From: Aristolochia californica
Lineage: Eukaryota > Streptophyta > Magnoliopsida > Piperales > Aristolochiaceae
Length of the DNA: 64,000 nt
Assembly: GCA_029961685.1 (NCBI GenBank)
Contig: JARWKL010000014.1
Location: 22,841,952-22,905,951, forward strand
Direction of reading: 5' to 3'
Shown here: in pieces, positions 10,838 through 20,269 of the stretch
How positions within the stretch are numbered: position 1 is the first letter of the stretch
Layout: each line of letters starts with the position of its first letter
The notes under the pieces: model-generated
The model's input: the letters and a program-made list of their open reading frames with translations, nothing else
Databases searched by the model: none
Told to the model about the DNA's origin: nothing
Program-made: the position numbers and the translations under genes

Positions 10838-11107
10838 TCAAGGATTTAGTTTTATGACTAAAAAACAAGATATTAATAGGAAACTTTGATACAAAAAAAA
10901 AAATAAAAAATTTAAGAATATTTGTGTAGTAGTGTGAACTATACCCTCCCCCTGAATGGGAGAGATGGATCCACTAGCTAAAGTAACTCGACGATATGAA
11001 TTAGATGGACTAATGGATTGAAATAGGGATGGCATACTTGACATGTGTGTGGAGGTTCTTGAATCAATGATCCAAGAGGGGGAATGAGACACAGTCATTG
11101 CATTCAT
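10838..11107 (-). pseudogene. Element B protease remnant
   Basis: A 90-codon minus-strand ORF with the copia aspartic-protease signature region SWIIDS, then STHMSS. The catalytic DSGA has become DSRT, so the enzyme would be dead even without the frameshift after VTLASGSISPIQGEG. It lies between gag and the pre-integrase domain, as expected. The A-rich run at 10893-10911 is a lesion in the tail of the domain. Confidence 0.85.
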
Positions 11108-11149
11108 ACCTGTACTAGCTATCGTGGCACTTGCGGAGGAAGGAGTCGT

Positions 11150-12117
11150 CTCAGTAGTCTGAGAAGAAGTAAATGAAGCAGTCAGTTGACCTAGTCGCTG
11201 TAATAACTACTGAATTTCCTCATAGGATCCAATTTGTGAGGAGGCGTCCTTATTTGTGACTATAGAGTTGGCCCAGGTAGGCTAACCAAATTTTTTCCAG
11301 CATTTTTCAAAAATATGATTAGTCCTACCACAATGAACACCTTTCTGATCCTCCCGATCATTTCGGCCATGGGTAGAGTAAGAGCGACCTCTACCTCTAT
11401 TATTACCACCGTGGAATTGACCATCAGGCTTACTAGTAGAAGACTGAAAGTTAAGAGCAACTGCTTCTGAGAGAGCTCTAGCTGACTCATTCTTATTTAC
11501 CACTGCACCTTCAGCTCGAAGAACTCTGTTAAAGGCTTGCTCAAGGGTGGTCACATCCTCATTGACCAATAGCTAGGTCTAATAGCATCATACTCAGGCC
11601 CCTAACCATCCAAAAATCTGGCTATTTGAATCTGATTTTCTTTCTTACGAATGTTAGTAAAAGGAAGAAATGTGCTAATATCTTGTAGTACTCCCCTCAT
11701 CTTAGTAAAATAATTTGTCATTGATCGACCTCCATACTTCATATTAAAGAACTTCACATATAACTCATAGATCCTTGACAAATTACTTTCTTGAGTCAAA
11801 ATGGAAGCCAAGGTAGTCTACATTGCCTTCGCAATACTGCAACTCAAAATCTGGTCAGTAATTCTGGATGCCATACTGTTGACCAACCAGGTCATTACTG
11901 AATTTTCTGCCACCAAATCTTCAGTAACAGGCACTGGGGGATCATCAGTTATATATTTTGCCATTATTCTGGTTGATCTGGAGCAGTTTACATAATTCAA
12001 TCCATTCAACCGGATCGTAGTTATCTGAATAGACTGAGAGACTTTCACACTTGAGTTCTCAGTAGTCCTTTGGATAACAATCCGTGTGCTAGAATCAGCC
12101 AGTAAATATTACCAAAC
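11150..12117 (-). pseudogene. Element B gag remnant
   Basis: The start codon position (about 12102) reads CTG instead of ATG. The N-terminus gives IRLNGLNYVNCSR, followed by MTWLVNSMASRITDQILSC and ASILTQESNLSRIYELYVKFF, the UBN2-type copia gag core. 11569-11282 gives a Gly/Arg-rich segment and the zinc knuckle HCGRTNHIFEKC, whose first Cys is replaced by Val. Frameshifts occur near 11815 and 11570. The homologous gag of element A lies at 16560-17514. Confidence 0.85.
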
Positions 12118-12129
12118 ACCACTGTTAAG

Positions 12130-12515
12130 TGTTGGATGATGGGCCAAAGCCCACACGACCAAGGAAGGCCCACATATCCAAGTGTGTTGGAAGATGGGCC
12201 CAAGCCCATAAGATATGGACCCACCATGATCATGTGAGGTGGCATAAGAAGTCTAACAGAGGCACAATTATTATGGAAGCAGGTCTCACAGAAGAGTTTA
12301 AGTTTAAAAGTGTTTTAGTCATGTTAGCCTTCTATTTATATTGGGTTATTTAATTATGCTAGGACTTATCTTTAAGTGTTAGAGTTTGGGTGTAATTGGG
12401 ACAAAGGTAGTTTAATTTTAATTGGACTTTACTACCTTCCTCTATTATAAATAGAGGTTCATGTACTCTGATTAAATGAAGTCAATGAAGTATTTTTCTT
12501 TTTCATAACTCCACA
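12130..12515 (+). repeat. Element C 5' LTR
   Basis: 386 bp, TGTTGGATGATGG...CTCCACA, immediately followed by TGGTATCAGAGC. Contains a TATA-like TATAAATAG near 12445. It is longer than the 3' LTR because of an extra segment near its start. Confidence 0.92.
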
Positions 12516-13650
12516 TGGTATCAGAGCAAGTTCTGTGAGTTGACTAGGTCAGCCCACAAAGATTTTGTGATCCTTTTTTGATCTATTATCTCTTTCAGTT
12601 TAGGTTCGTATTTATTTATTTTTCTCTTTTTAGTCCCTATACCCGTTGTTTTCTTTGCGTTATCACCTCTATACTGAGCTTTTCATATTGCATATTATAT
12701 ATTGACGAAAAGATATTCGAGTTTACTTTCCACGGAAAAATGAATTTTTGCAATTAGAATTATAAAGAGAAATCGATAACGTCATATTGCAAAAGAGGTT
12801 CGAGCAGCAGTAGAAAGCTTCTTCCGAGCTATTTTATGCTATCAAGAACGAGACTTTATATGGAGAGTTATATATCAAAAGAAAGATTTGTAAGCCTATT
12901 TTCTTACCTATTTAACCAATTCTTGATCTGAGTTTTTTATATGGATATATTGATCTTGGAAGAGTCAATGGTTATGCTGACAAAGGGGGTCATAGTACTT
13001 AGTTCGGCCATATTACAGAGACCGAAATCTATCAAATTATATATCTCAAAAGAAGTATATTTTATGAAGAGAATTTATACTTGGATGAAAGGCAGAAAGA
13101 GAGTTTCATATAAATCTGATCTATATTTAAAGATATATTTGCACTGGAAGAATCAAATGTCATGCTATCATCCTTTATTTGACTCTCACGTACCTCTTCG
13201 GGCCAACCTTTTGCGTGTTGCTTTGATTGGGAGTTTAAGTCCATCATGTATATGGGTGTTTTAAGTCCATTGAGACTTTTTTTATATATATACCCATTGG
13301 TCTTTTATCGCCGTCTTTAGAATGACAGGCATTACCCACTTATCACCCATTTCTACCTGTGAGAGTCGGTGCCCGAGTTGGGACACCGTGATAGAGGAGC
13401 TTATTACTACATCTATGCTACCTGTTACCCCTCTTAATTGGCATTTATTACTCCTACCACTTGAGAGTCATTGTCCTGTGGAGGGACACGGAAATGGAGG
13501 AGTTTACTACATGTCTGAGCACTGCGTATAGACCCACTACCTGAGAATGATAGGAGTGTGCCCTACATCCAGCATGGGTTATACGACTTGGAGTGATTTT
13601 ACTCTCACTTATCTTATGCCAGCTGGGCCTCATGGAAGAGACCACCAATG

Positions 13651-13680
13651 TGAGGGGGAGTGTTGGAAGATATGGAGGAG
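13651..13680 (+). repeat. Internal copy of polypurine tract plus LTR start in C
   Basis: TGAGGGGGAG directly followed by TGTTGGAAGA occurs here, 106 bp before the real polypurine tract/LTR junction at 13766/13767. The same doublet exists in E (47118-47140) and on the minus strand in D (about 42354-42374), so it predates the copies. It may mark an older LTR boundary. Confidence 0.8.
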
Positions 13681-13766
13681 TGCCATTTTATACGAGAAGA
13701 TCCTATACATCATTTGCAACAAGCTAGGGGTTCATGATGTTCTCTTACCCCCAGCTTGAGGGGGAG

Positions 13767-14118
13767 TGTTGGAAGATGGGCCCAAGCCCATAAGATATAG
13801 ACCCACCATAAGATATAAACTCTTCTGTGAGACCTGCTTACACAATAAGAAGTCCAACAGAGCCACAATTATTATGTAAGCAGGTCTCACAGAAGAGTTT
13901 CAGTTTAAAGGTGTTTTAGTCATGTTAGTCTTCTATTTATATTGGGTTATTTAATTATGCTAGGACTTATCTTTTAAGTGTTAGAGTTTGGGTATAATTG
14001 GGACCAAGGTAGTTTAATTGCAATTAGACTTTAATACCTTCCTCTATTATAAATAAAGGTTCTTGTACTCTGATTAAATGAAGTCAATGAAGTATTTCTT
14101 TATTCCATAAATTCAACA
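13767..14118 (+). repeat. Element C 3' LTR
   Basis: 352 bp, TGTTGGAAGATGG...TTCAACA. It differs from the 5' LTR by indels near its start and by a perfect inverted repeat (13817-13841 / 13876-13900) that the 5' LTR lacks. Confidence 0.92.
13817..13900. repeat. Perfect 25-bp inverted repeat in C 3' LTR
   Basis: The arm at 13817-13841 (core CTTCTGTGAGACCTGC) is the exact reverse complement of 13876-13900, with a 34-bp loop. Only the right arm corresponds to normal LTR sequence; the left arm is an inverted copy inserted upstream, consistent with a strand-switch event during reverse transcription or repair. Confidence 0.92.
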
Positions 14119-14449
14119 TTAAGGAATAGTCCTACATGGATTAGTGAATACAAAGATCTTGAGTTTATTTGTTGGGACAGAGACTTCTTAAGTGTGTTAG
14201 TCAATTTGGGATGGTCCTTGGATCCAACTTCACTTGGTATTAGAGCAGGTACTCATATGTGGGCTTCCACCCAAATTATCTACATGTAGAGCCACAAAAA
14301 AAGATGGCCTACACGTGAGGGGGAGTGTTAAAGGAATAGTCCTACATGGATTAGTGAATACAAAGATTTTGAGTTTATTAGTTGGGAAAAAGGTTTTCTA
14401 AGTAGGCCATACAATTTGGGATGGGCCTTGGAGCCAACTTCACAACCAC

Positions 14450-14933
14450 AATTCAGTACACTAGATCATAAAAAACCAAAGGGAAACACTTCCCCCAAAT
14501 TTCTATGCTTACACAGTTAAGTGGGCCTTATACTGAATTCAATTAGGGCAATTCATCACCCAATTCACTCAATTTTGAACCAATAGTGATCAATTTGAGC
14601 AATTGAAACCATAAATCGATGAAAGAATGACCTAATTGCAAGAAACCAGGATGTCACAGGCTATATGGATGATGACATAAGCATTGGGTTGCTGACGCAA
14701 GCTGATTTGAGAATTTTCCTTAGATTGGGATCATTAAACACTTCTAAATCCCAACAATCAATCAAGCAGAAGCTGTAATCATTAACCAATAGGCTAAGAA
14801 AGGCAGAAAAAGGGAAAAATTGAAATTTTTACCCTACCATTCTAGAAATCTGGGAAAACCCTTCAAGGCGGTTGCAGAAAATGGAGAGAAGATCCACAAA
14901 TTCAAAAGAAACCTGCCCAAGACTTGCATTACT
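14450..14933 (-). other. Element B leader
   Basis: Non-coding minus-strand sequence between the B primer site and the SMART2 insertion/gag start. It matches in part the leader of element A (17515-18070), for instance in the stretch near the primer site ending TACTGCT. No ORF is expected here. Confidence 0.6.
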
Positions 14934-14945
14934 GCTCTGATACCA
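14934..14945 (-). other. Element B primer binding site (tRNA-iMet)
   Basis: On the minus strand TGGTATCAGAGC directly follows the 5' LTR end, complementary to the 3' end of plant initiator tRNA-Met, the usual primer of plant copia elements. Confidence 0.92.
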
Positions 14946-15262
14946 TTAAAAATATGTGATTTGGGGAGAAAATAGGGAAACAGAGTTTTGGAAGAGGCAT
15001 AGCTTGGCTGCCTTGGAATCCAAGCTAGAAAGGCCTATCCAGCTTCTTTATAATCAAGGTTTAAGTGAAAATTTACAAAAGGACAAAAATGCCCCTCAAT
15101 ACTCAAAATTACATATCTCCTAAAATACATGTCTAAATTGATTGAAAAATTAACTAGAGATAAAATAAGATATTCTCTATCTAATAGCCATACTATAAGA
15201 GAAAAATGTAGTGTGGAAAATATGGGAAATGACCAAAATACCCCTGGCCTTGTATTTTAACA
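14946..15262 (-). repeat. Element B 5' LTR
   Basis: 317 bp, minus strand TGTTAAAATACAAGG...CATATTTTTAA; the last bases would be CA with one substitution. Same length as the 3' LTR at 6926-7242. Confidence 0.93.
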
Positions 15263-15790
15263 TGTTTATTTGTAGAGGTACTAAATAAATGGACAAAGCA
15301 TGTAGACCCAAAGATACGAGGAACAACATAAAATAAGTTACATTATGGTTTTAAGACTTGCACAAGAATTTGTCTTTACAAAACAGATGAAGGCATATGT
15401 TTAATCAAGTAACATGATGTTAACATTGTGTCTCCCCAAAAAGATTTAGGGGGATTCATATGAAATAATAAAGTATGGGTCACTTCAAGAAAGGGTCTGT
15501 TTTTATGTTCAACGACCCCATTTTGTTGTGGAGAATAGACACAAGAAGTCTAATGAGTAATTCCATGCAAAACATAGAAAGATGCAAATTTCTGATTGAG
15601 AAATTCAAGGCCATTGTCAGTACGAAAATGGTGACATGGGCACCAAACTGATTTGATATTTCATTAAAGAAATTCACAAATACATCAAAGGCTTCAAAAT
15701 TTTCTTGTGGGAGATACAACCATGTGGCTCTATTGAAGTCATGAATTAATCAAGGTACTTAAAAATCCATCAAAGGAAACATCCGTTGCA
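15263..15790 (-). pseudogene. Element A integrase remnant
   Basis: Continuation of A to the right of B. 15719-15480 reads MYLPQENFEAFDVFVNFFNEISNQFGAHV and HNKMGSLNIKTDPFLK, the copia integrase stretch around the second catalytic residue and the PQQNG region. It parallels B at 9460-9720. The reading frame is broken around 15600. Confidence 0.8.
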
Positions 15791-15805
15791 AAGATGGAAA
15801 GGACT

Positions 15806-16080
15806 CCGCTTGTTGTGGAGGGTGACTCCAAAGTCGTCATTGGCTAATGCTCTACTGCCTCTTTCCCCCCGTGGCGTCATTGGCAGTTTTTTCTTGATAT
15901 TATGGACATTGTTTTCACTACCTTTTGTATATGGTTTCATGTTTTTAGATTAGCCAATTCGACTGCTGATTCGTGTGCTAAATTGGGTCCCTCCCTGCAA
16001 TCTCTTGTTGTAAGGGGAGGCCTCCCTTGATGTATTATTTTGCTTTTATTCATAATAAAATCATCATTGTTTCAATAAAA
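15806..16080 (+). mobile_element. 5'-truncated LINE with exact 15-bp target duplication
   Basis: 275 bp containing only the end of a LINE RNase H domain (VEGDSKVVIG, then LANSTADSCAKLG, ending GGLP stop), a 3' UTR with ATAAAA signals, and a short A-rich end. It is flanked by AAGATGGAAAGGACT at 15791-15805 and again at 16081-16095. The same domain in the LINE at 1-1867 shows it is a related but different L1. It lies antisense inside the pre-integrase region of element A. Severe 5' truncation with a 15-bp duplication is the classic product of target-primed reverse transcription. Confidence 0.95.
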
Positions 16081-16095
16081 AAGATGGAAAGGACT

Positions 16096-16560
16096 AATAG
16101 AGTCTGACTGATGATGGGTACCCCAAATGCAAGTTCCACAGGAGTGGAGATTCTTTAGCTGCAAGTATCCATAGTTTGTGGAGGAGAGACATCATCCAGC
16201 AAGTAGAGCCCGCCGCCCTTCTCATGTCTTGAATCAATTGTCCTCTTTGTCTGCAAGTTCTAAAACACACAAATAGGAGGCGGTTATAGAACAATTCAGA
16301 GACCTATTTATGTGACTAACAGATAACAAATTAATAGGAAAGTTAGGAACAAATAGAAGAAAACTTAAAACTGCAGTATTTTTCAAAAAAAAAAAAGAGT
16401 GGTTTGTACAACGCCCTCTCTCAAAATTGGGGAGGTAGATCCATTAGCTAAAATAACATGACAATAAGATTGAGAAGTAATGGACTGAAACAGAAGTCAT
16501 ACCTGACATGTGAGTAGAGGGACAATGAGATACATTCAGTGCTGGTATACTTTGCTTTCT
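16096..16560 (-). pseudogene. Element A pre-integrase and protease remnant
   Basis: Minus strand: 16300-16096 reads LWNLHLGYPSSVRLY, the pre-integrase HxxxGHPS region, interrupted by the LINE. 16550-16430 gives STHMSG, which follows the protease active site in copia; the catalytic DSGA itself is not visible and appears deleted. An A/T run at 16384-16397 marks a lesion also present in B at 10893-10911. Confidence 0.7.
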
Positions 16561-17514
16561 ATCATGGCACTTGCTGATGTAGAGGTATCCAACTCAAGGG
16601 TAGTATAGGCGTTAGTAGTGGTGGTCAATTAACCAAATCTCTAAACTGCTGAATTTTCTCCTCAGGACTAGAATAGGAAGGTGTCATGACCAGACATAAT
16701 AGAATTGGCCCATGTTAGCTTTCCAAAAATTTTCCCAACATTTATCTGAGAAATGATTTGTTCACCCACAGTGGATACACTTCCTATCCCCTCTGTCATT
16801 CCGACCACGGACATGATCTCTATTGCTGCTCCCACAACCTCGAGTCTGAAACTTATTATAGGACGAGTTACATAAGAGTAACTACATCTTTTGCACGTAT
16901 AACTCGGTTAAAGGTATGTTCAAGTGTAGTTACGTCTGCATTTGCTAGCATCTGAGCCCGTATGGCATTGTATTCTGATCCTAGACCATCAAGAAATTGA
17001 ACCACCTGAATCTGGTTTTTCTCCTTTTGAATGTTATCATCATTCATAGTAAAATGATGAAAGGTGGTGATTTTCTAAAAATGCCCCTCAACTCTGTAAG
17101 GTAGTCAGTGACTGACCGGTTAGCCCTTTGAATAATGAAATACATGACATACAATTCATACATGCAAGATAAATTACTCTCTTGGGACAAAATGGAATCC
17201 AACATAGTCCACATCTCCTTGGCTGTCCCACAGCTCAGGATCTGGTCTCGGAACCGGGACTCTATGCTATTTACTAACCAAGTCATGACTTGATTATCTT
17301 CAACTTCCCAGTCTTCAGTTATGAGGTTAGGAGGGTCATCCCTGATGTATTTCACTTTCCTTTTGGCCTTCAAGAACATACGAACTGAGTGGAACCGATT
17401 CACATAGTTTGATCCATTCAACTTGATTGAGGTAATCTAGATAGAACTAGAATCCTTACTGTCTACGCTCTCGAAGGGTTTTAGGACAGCAACATGTCTG
17501 CTGGAATCTGCCAT
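16561..17514 (-). pseudogene. Element A gag remnant
   Basis: Starts with ATG at 17514 (MADSSRHVAV). 17421-17044 is a 125-codon open stretch with the UBN2-type gag core: LNGSNYVNRFHSVRMFLKA, MTWLVNSIESRFRDQILSC, LDSILSQESNLSCMYELYV. Near 16770 a complete zinc knuckle pattern (KCIHCG, TNHFSDKC) is readable but holds an in-frame stop. Further frameshifts lie near 17040 and 17430. The fragment captured in SMART1 starts with the same MADSS gag N-terminus. Confidence 0.87.
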
Positions 17515-17841
17515 TTAAACCTTCAAATACACCCCAAATGACCTCAGAAGATGCTCGAAAATGCTCCAAACTCAAGGTAACAACAATCTAAATCCACCCA
17601 AAACAGGTCATATGGGTCCACACTATGGAATTAGGGCATACCCACCTCGAGTTAAGCAATAATACCACAAACTATCTTCAATTCAGTCATTAAGCATCAT
17701 AGCATAGCAATTACTCTTAATCGGTACAATGCCCAGGCACAGGTATGATGATGTAGGCCTAGTAATAGCTGCATAGATGAGATGGAAGCAAAATGCTTCA
17801 ATAAAAGACCCTATAGGGGTAGTAGGGCATGATAACTGTTC

Positions 17842-17963
17842 AATCAGCAGTAGTGGCCATCAACCAGATGGTTATGGCAGGGGAAGAAGGAAAAAATAAA
17901 GTAATCAGCAGTAGTGGCCATCAACCAGATGGTTATGGCAGGAGAAGAAGGAAAAAATAAAGT
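17842..17963. repeat. 61-bp tandem duplication in element A leader
   Basis: Two copies of a 61-bp unit (17842-17902 and 17903-17963) starting AATCAGCAGTAGTGG, with one difference (GGGGAA versus GGAGAA). It lies in the untranslated leader between primer site and gag. Confidence 0.92.
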
Positions 17964-18070
17964 TTTACCCTACTAGGAGAAAAATTGACTTGGGCCTTTC
18001 CTTTAGGGTTGAGAAACCTGTAGTGAGAACTCAAACTATGAAGAAGAAACTCCCAAAATTGAAGTCTACT

Positions 18071-18082
18071 GCTTTGATACCA
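18071..18082 (-). other. Element A primer binding site
   Basis: Minus strand TGGTATCAAAGC adjoins the 5' LTR, one base off the initiator tRNA-Met complement TGGTATCAGAGC. Confidence 0.88.
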
Positions 18083-18400
18083 TGAAAAAGTTGTAAGAGT
18101 AAGGAGAAATAAGAAGATACAAGAGGGAAATAGAGAGAGAAGAAGAAGATCAAATCAGTCCTTACTGCATCAGAAAGTCAGTCTAAAAATTCGAGCCTGA
18201 TCCCTTCTTTAACATTTAACTTAAGTGATTTACAGTAAAAGGACAATAATGCCCCTAAGTACAAAAAGACTTATATCTCTCTCAATACACATCAGAATTC
18301 AATGGGACTTGAAACACAAACATATGATAAATAATCTAACTTGATGGAAGCATATGACAACCATATGAGATGGTCAAAGGACCAAAATACCCCCGTATCA
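18083..18400 (-). repeat. Element A 5' LTR
   Basis: 318 bp, minus strand TGATACGGGGGTATT...CAACTTTTTCA, with canonical TG...CA ends. The inner part matches the 3' LTR remnant at 4785-4942. Confidence 0.85.
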
Positions 18401-18900
18401 ATTTTTCTACTAGAAGATCAACTAAAAGATATTTTTACTAAAGTTGATTTTCTGAAGCTGTTCACTTCAATTTATAAAAAGTTGTCGTTTCATTTTTTTA
18501 AAAAAGGTTGGCTTGCTTGACATTTATGCACTCACTTGGGGGGGACTGCCGATATTTAAGTTAATTTAGTATGAGGGACAGATATATCCATCCACTTCCA
18601 CTTCCACTTCCACTTGTACTTTTTTGGCTTATTACTTTGTTACTTTTGTAATTTCTCGGTAAGTGACCAAAGGTTTAAAAGGAAGAGACATTGAGTAGTC
18701 AACTAGTTCATCTCCATGTTCTTTGTGGCTGTTGACCTCTTTGTCCCCTTCGCTTCTTCTCATCTTTATTCTTCTACATTTTCCTGGGGATTTTAGTATC
18801 TTATTTTACTTTATCTCTTTGTTATCTTCTCATATTTTACAATCAAAGTCTTTTTTCAACTCTGGGTTTGACTCAACTTCTGTTAAAATTATTTTGCTAA
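18401..18900 (+). mobile_element. Plus-strand copia tail: RNase H end and LTR (element O)
   Basis: Directly outside the A 5' LTR the plus strand reads LEDQLKDIFTKVDFLKLFTSIYKKL, then a frameshifted HLCTHLGGG, the typical C-terminus of copia RNase H running into its polypurine tract (GGGGGGGAC, about 18539-18547). An LTR-like stretch follows (starting about TGCCGATATTTAAG) with TTAAAAGGAAGAGAC and T-rich sequence. Its right end is not defined. It ends 40 bp or less before a CHIP exon, so this element lies in a CHIP intron. Its 5' part is not recognised left of A. Confidence 0.7.
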
Positions 18901-18935
18901 GATCTTAAGATCTTCATGTATACTATCAAATGTAG

Positions 18936-20269
18936 GCTTTCGATCTTGGGAGAGGTGCAAATCCAAAAGGTTGCTCGGTGGAGGAGATATGGCAGGAACT
19001 TTCTAAAGCAAAGTATCTAACTTGGGAATGTTCATCTACTCAGCAAACATGGAAACTACAGACACTGAAGTATGAATGAGATTCACTACCTCCTTGTGTT
19101 TCTTATTATGTGTCTGTAGGGTTCTTGGTGTCAATAAAATGATTTCACTTTTGAGATTTACTTTGTTGCAAAGATAATCTATTTGATTCTTGTAACTGAG
19201 ATTTTGCAGGTGGGCACAGGTTTTATTGTGGTTTTAATTTTCAAATCACCTGTGGTCCGACTTTTTGTGTAACTGCTGTGGTGGTGATATTTTATGGAAG
19301 GAAAACTGGAGTTTTTGTGTACCAAGTTAGAATCTTTTTGATAGAAGGTCAACAAAAAGTATGAACTGTGTGAAGTTAAGAAAGATTGTAAAATGAGGTC
19401 AGATATCCTTCACTTTGGAGGATGAGATGCTCTGGAAACTCATGTTCTAAAACTCCGGGGATTCGACCTCTATATGAGTGTCTCTGACAATGTTTTCTGA
19501 CTTTTAGTTGCAAATATTTGTTAACTACTCCCAGATGCCATTTAGTTTCTGTTGGTTCCTTATTTTAGTACCATCATTGACCATATAGACTTATTCTATA
19601 TTTGTGCCGGATTTGCTGTTCTATGTTGTCTCAAAGGGGTCCTTTTTCATATCAGGGAAGAGTGTGAAAAGGCTCTTGAGGAGAAGCTTTTATCTGACGT
19701 GTCCTTTCAAACAGTGGGTGAAGGCAGTGACATTTGCTCGATAGTAGCAAATACCCATTTGGAAGAACAGAAAAAACTGCTTGTGCAAGTATTCAAGAAA
19801 GCTTCTGAAGCTGACATTCCAACTGAGGTGAGAGAATGAAGGCCTCTGAGACCCCAGGAATTTAATCTGATCCTCCCACATTACATCATACTTTTGGAAG
19901 GAGCACTAAGAATTTGAAATCCTTCTTCAGGTTCCAGATTACCTCTGCTGTAAAGTCTCACTTGACATATTCCGGGATCCTGTCATCGCCCCCAGTGGGC
20001 TCACATATGAAAGGGCAGTGATTCTTGAGCATTTTGAGAAGGTGAGTTAGCTTTTTGGGCTGGTCATATTCTTAAAGCCCTCATCTTCTTCTGATTTCAG
20101 TTCCACTACTTTCTGTATCTTGACAACTTAAAAAAACTTGCAGGTTGGTAAATTTGACCCTGTCACTCGTGAGCCTCTTGACGAACACCAGCTGGTGCCA
20201 AATTTAGCCATCAAAGAGGCAGTCCAAGCATACCTAAATGAACACGGTTGGGCATACGGTTTTGAGTGA
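18936..20269 (+). CDS. CHIP: CHIP-type U-box E3 ubiquitin ligase, 3' half (exons only)
   Basis: Four exons: 18936-19069, 19656-19827, 19931-20041 and 20144-20269 (stop). All junctions are AG/GT and the phases fit. The roughly 180 residues start AFDLGRGANPKG, continue through a charged helical linker (EECEKALEEKL ... VFKKASEADIPTE), and end with the U-box (VPDYLCCKVSLDIFRDPVI, SGLTYERA, FDPVTREPL, VPNLAIKEAV). CHIP (STUB1) ubiquitinates Hsp70/Hsp90 clients in the cytosol: TPR repeats bind the chaperone and the U-box binds the E2. The TPR half, about 100 residues, is not in the window upstream; the first visible exon has a splice acceptor preceded by retroelements. Either the intron exceeds the window or the gene is a truncated duplicate. 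The visible exons have no lesion. Confidence 0.93.

Larger units (their letters stand above)
12130..14118 (+). mobile_element. Non-autonomous LTR element C
   Basis: 1,989 bp with LTRs at 12130-12515 and 13767-14118, a tRNA-iMet primer site at 12516-12527, a polypurine tract (AGCTTGAGGGGGAG) ending at 13766 and an exact TTAAG duplication (12125-12129, 14119-14123). The 1.24-kb interior has no gag or pol similarity and no credible ORF. Its interior matches the interiors of D and E in the same order (for example GATATTGATCTTGGAAGAG at about 12945 here and 45910 in E), so the non-coding interior is a conserved property of the family and not decay of a single copy. Confidence 0.93.
12123..14444 (+). 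mobile_element. SMART2, split by element C
   Basis: A SMART/TRIM element about 330 bp long without its insert. Its 5' LTR starts TGTTAAG at 12123, is interrupted after seven bases by element C (12130-14118), and resumes at 14119 with the duplicated TTAAG to end at 14234. A primer site (TGGTATTAGAGC, 14235-14246), short spacer, purine tract and a complete 119-bp 3' LTR (14326-14444) follow. The host duplication ACCAC is exact (12118-12122 and 14445-14449), which proves the two halves belong together and that SMART2 entered B between gag and leader. Confidence 0.93.
6926..15262 (-). mobile_element. Copia element B, full length, inserted in A
   Basis: A complete minus-strand Ty1/copia element with both LTRs of 317 bp (6926-7242 and 14946-15262), a primer site matching initiator tRNA-Met (14934-14945) and a polypurine tract (7243-7256). 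The flanking duplication is AGTTT / TGTTT, one mismatch. It interrupts the integrase-RT linker of A. Two SMART elements lie inside (10008-10736 and 12123-14444), the second carrying element C; without them B is about 5.3 kb. B and A are related copia families, since their gag and pol remnants align throughout. All ORFs are broken. Confidence 0.93.
4785..18400 (-). mobile_element. Copia element A, minus strand, host of the left nest
   Basis: An old Ty1/copia element in the order 5' LTR (18083-18400), tRNA-iMet primer site (18071-18082), leader, gag (about 17514-16560), protease/pre-integrase, integrase, RT and RNase H (to about 4944), and 3' LTR remnant (4785-4942). It is split by element B at 6926-15262 and by a short LINE at 15806-16080. 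All coding parts carry stops or frameshifts. Without insertions it would be about 5 kb, normal for copia. The left end is truncated, so its target duplication cannot be checked. Confidence 0.85.

Noticed and set aside
17842..17963. Tandem and interspersed direct repeats as a CRISPR-like array
   Set aside because: Two adjacent identical units without spacers, in a plant retroelement leader.
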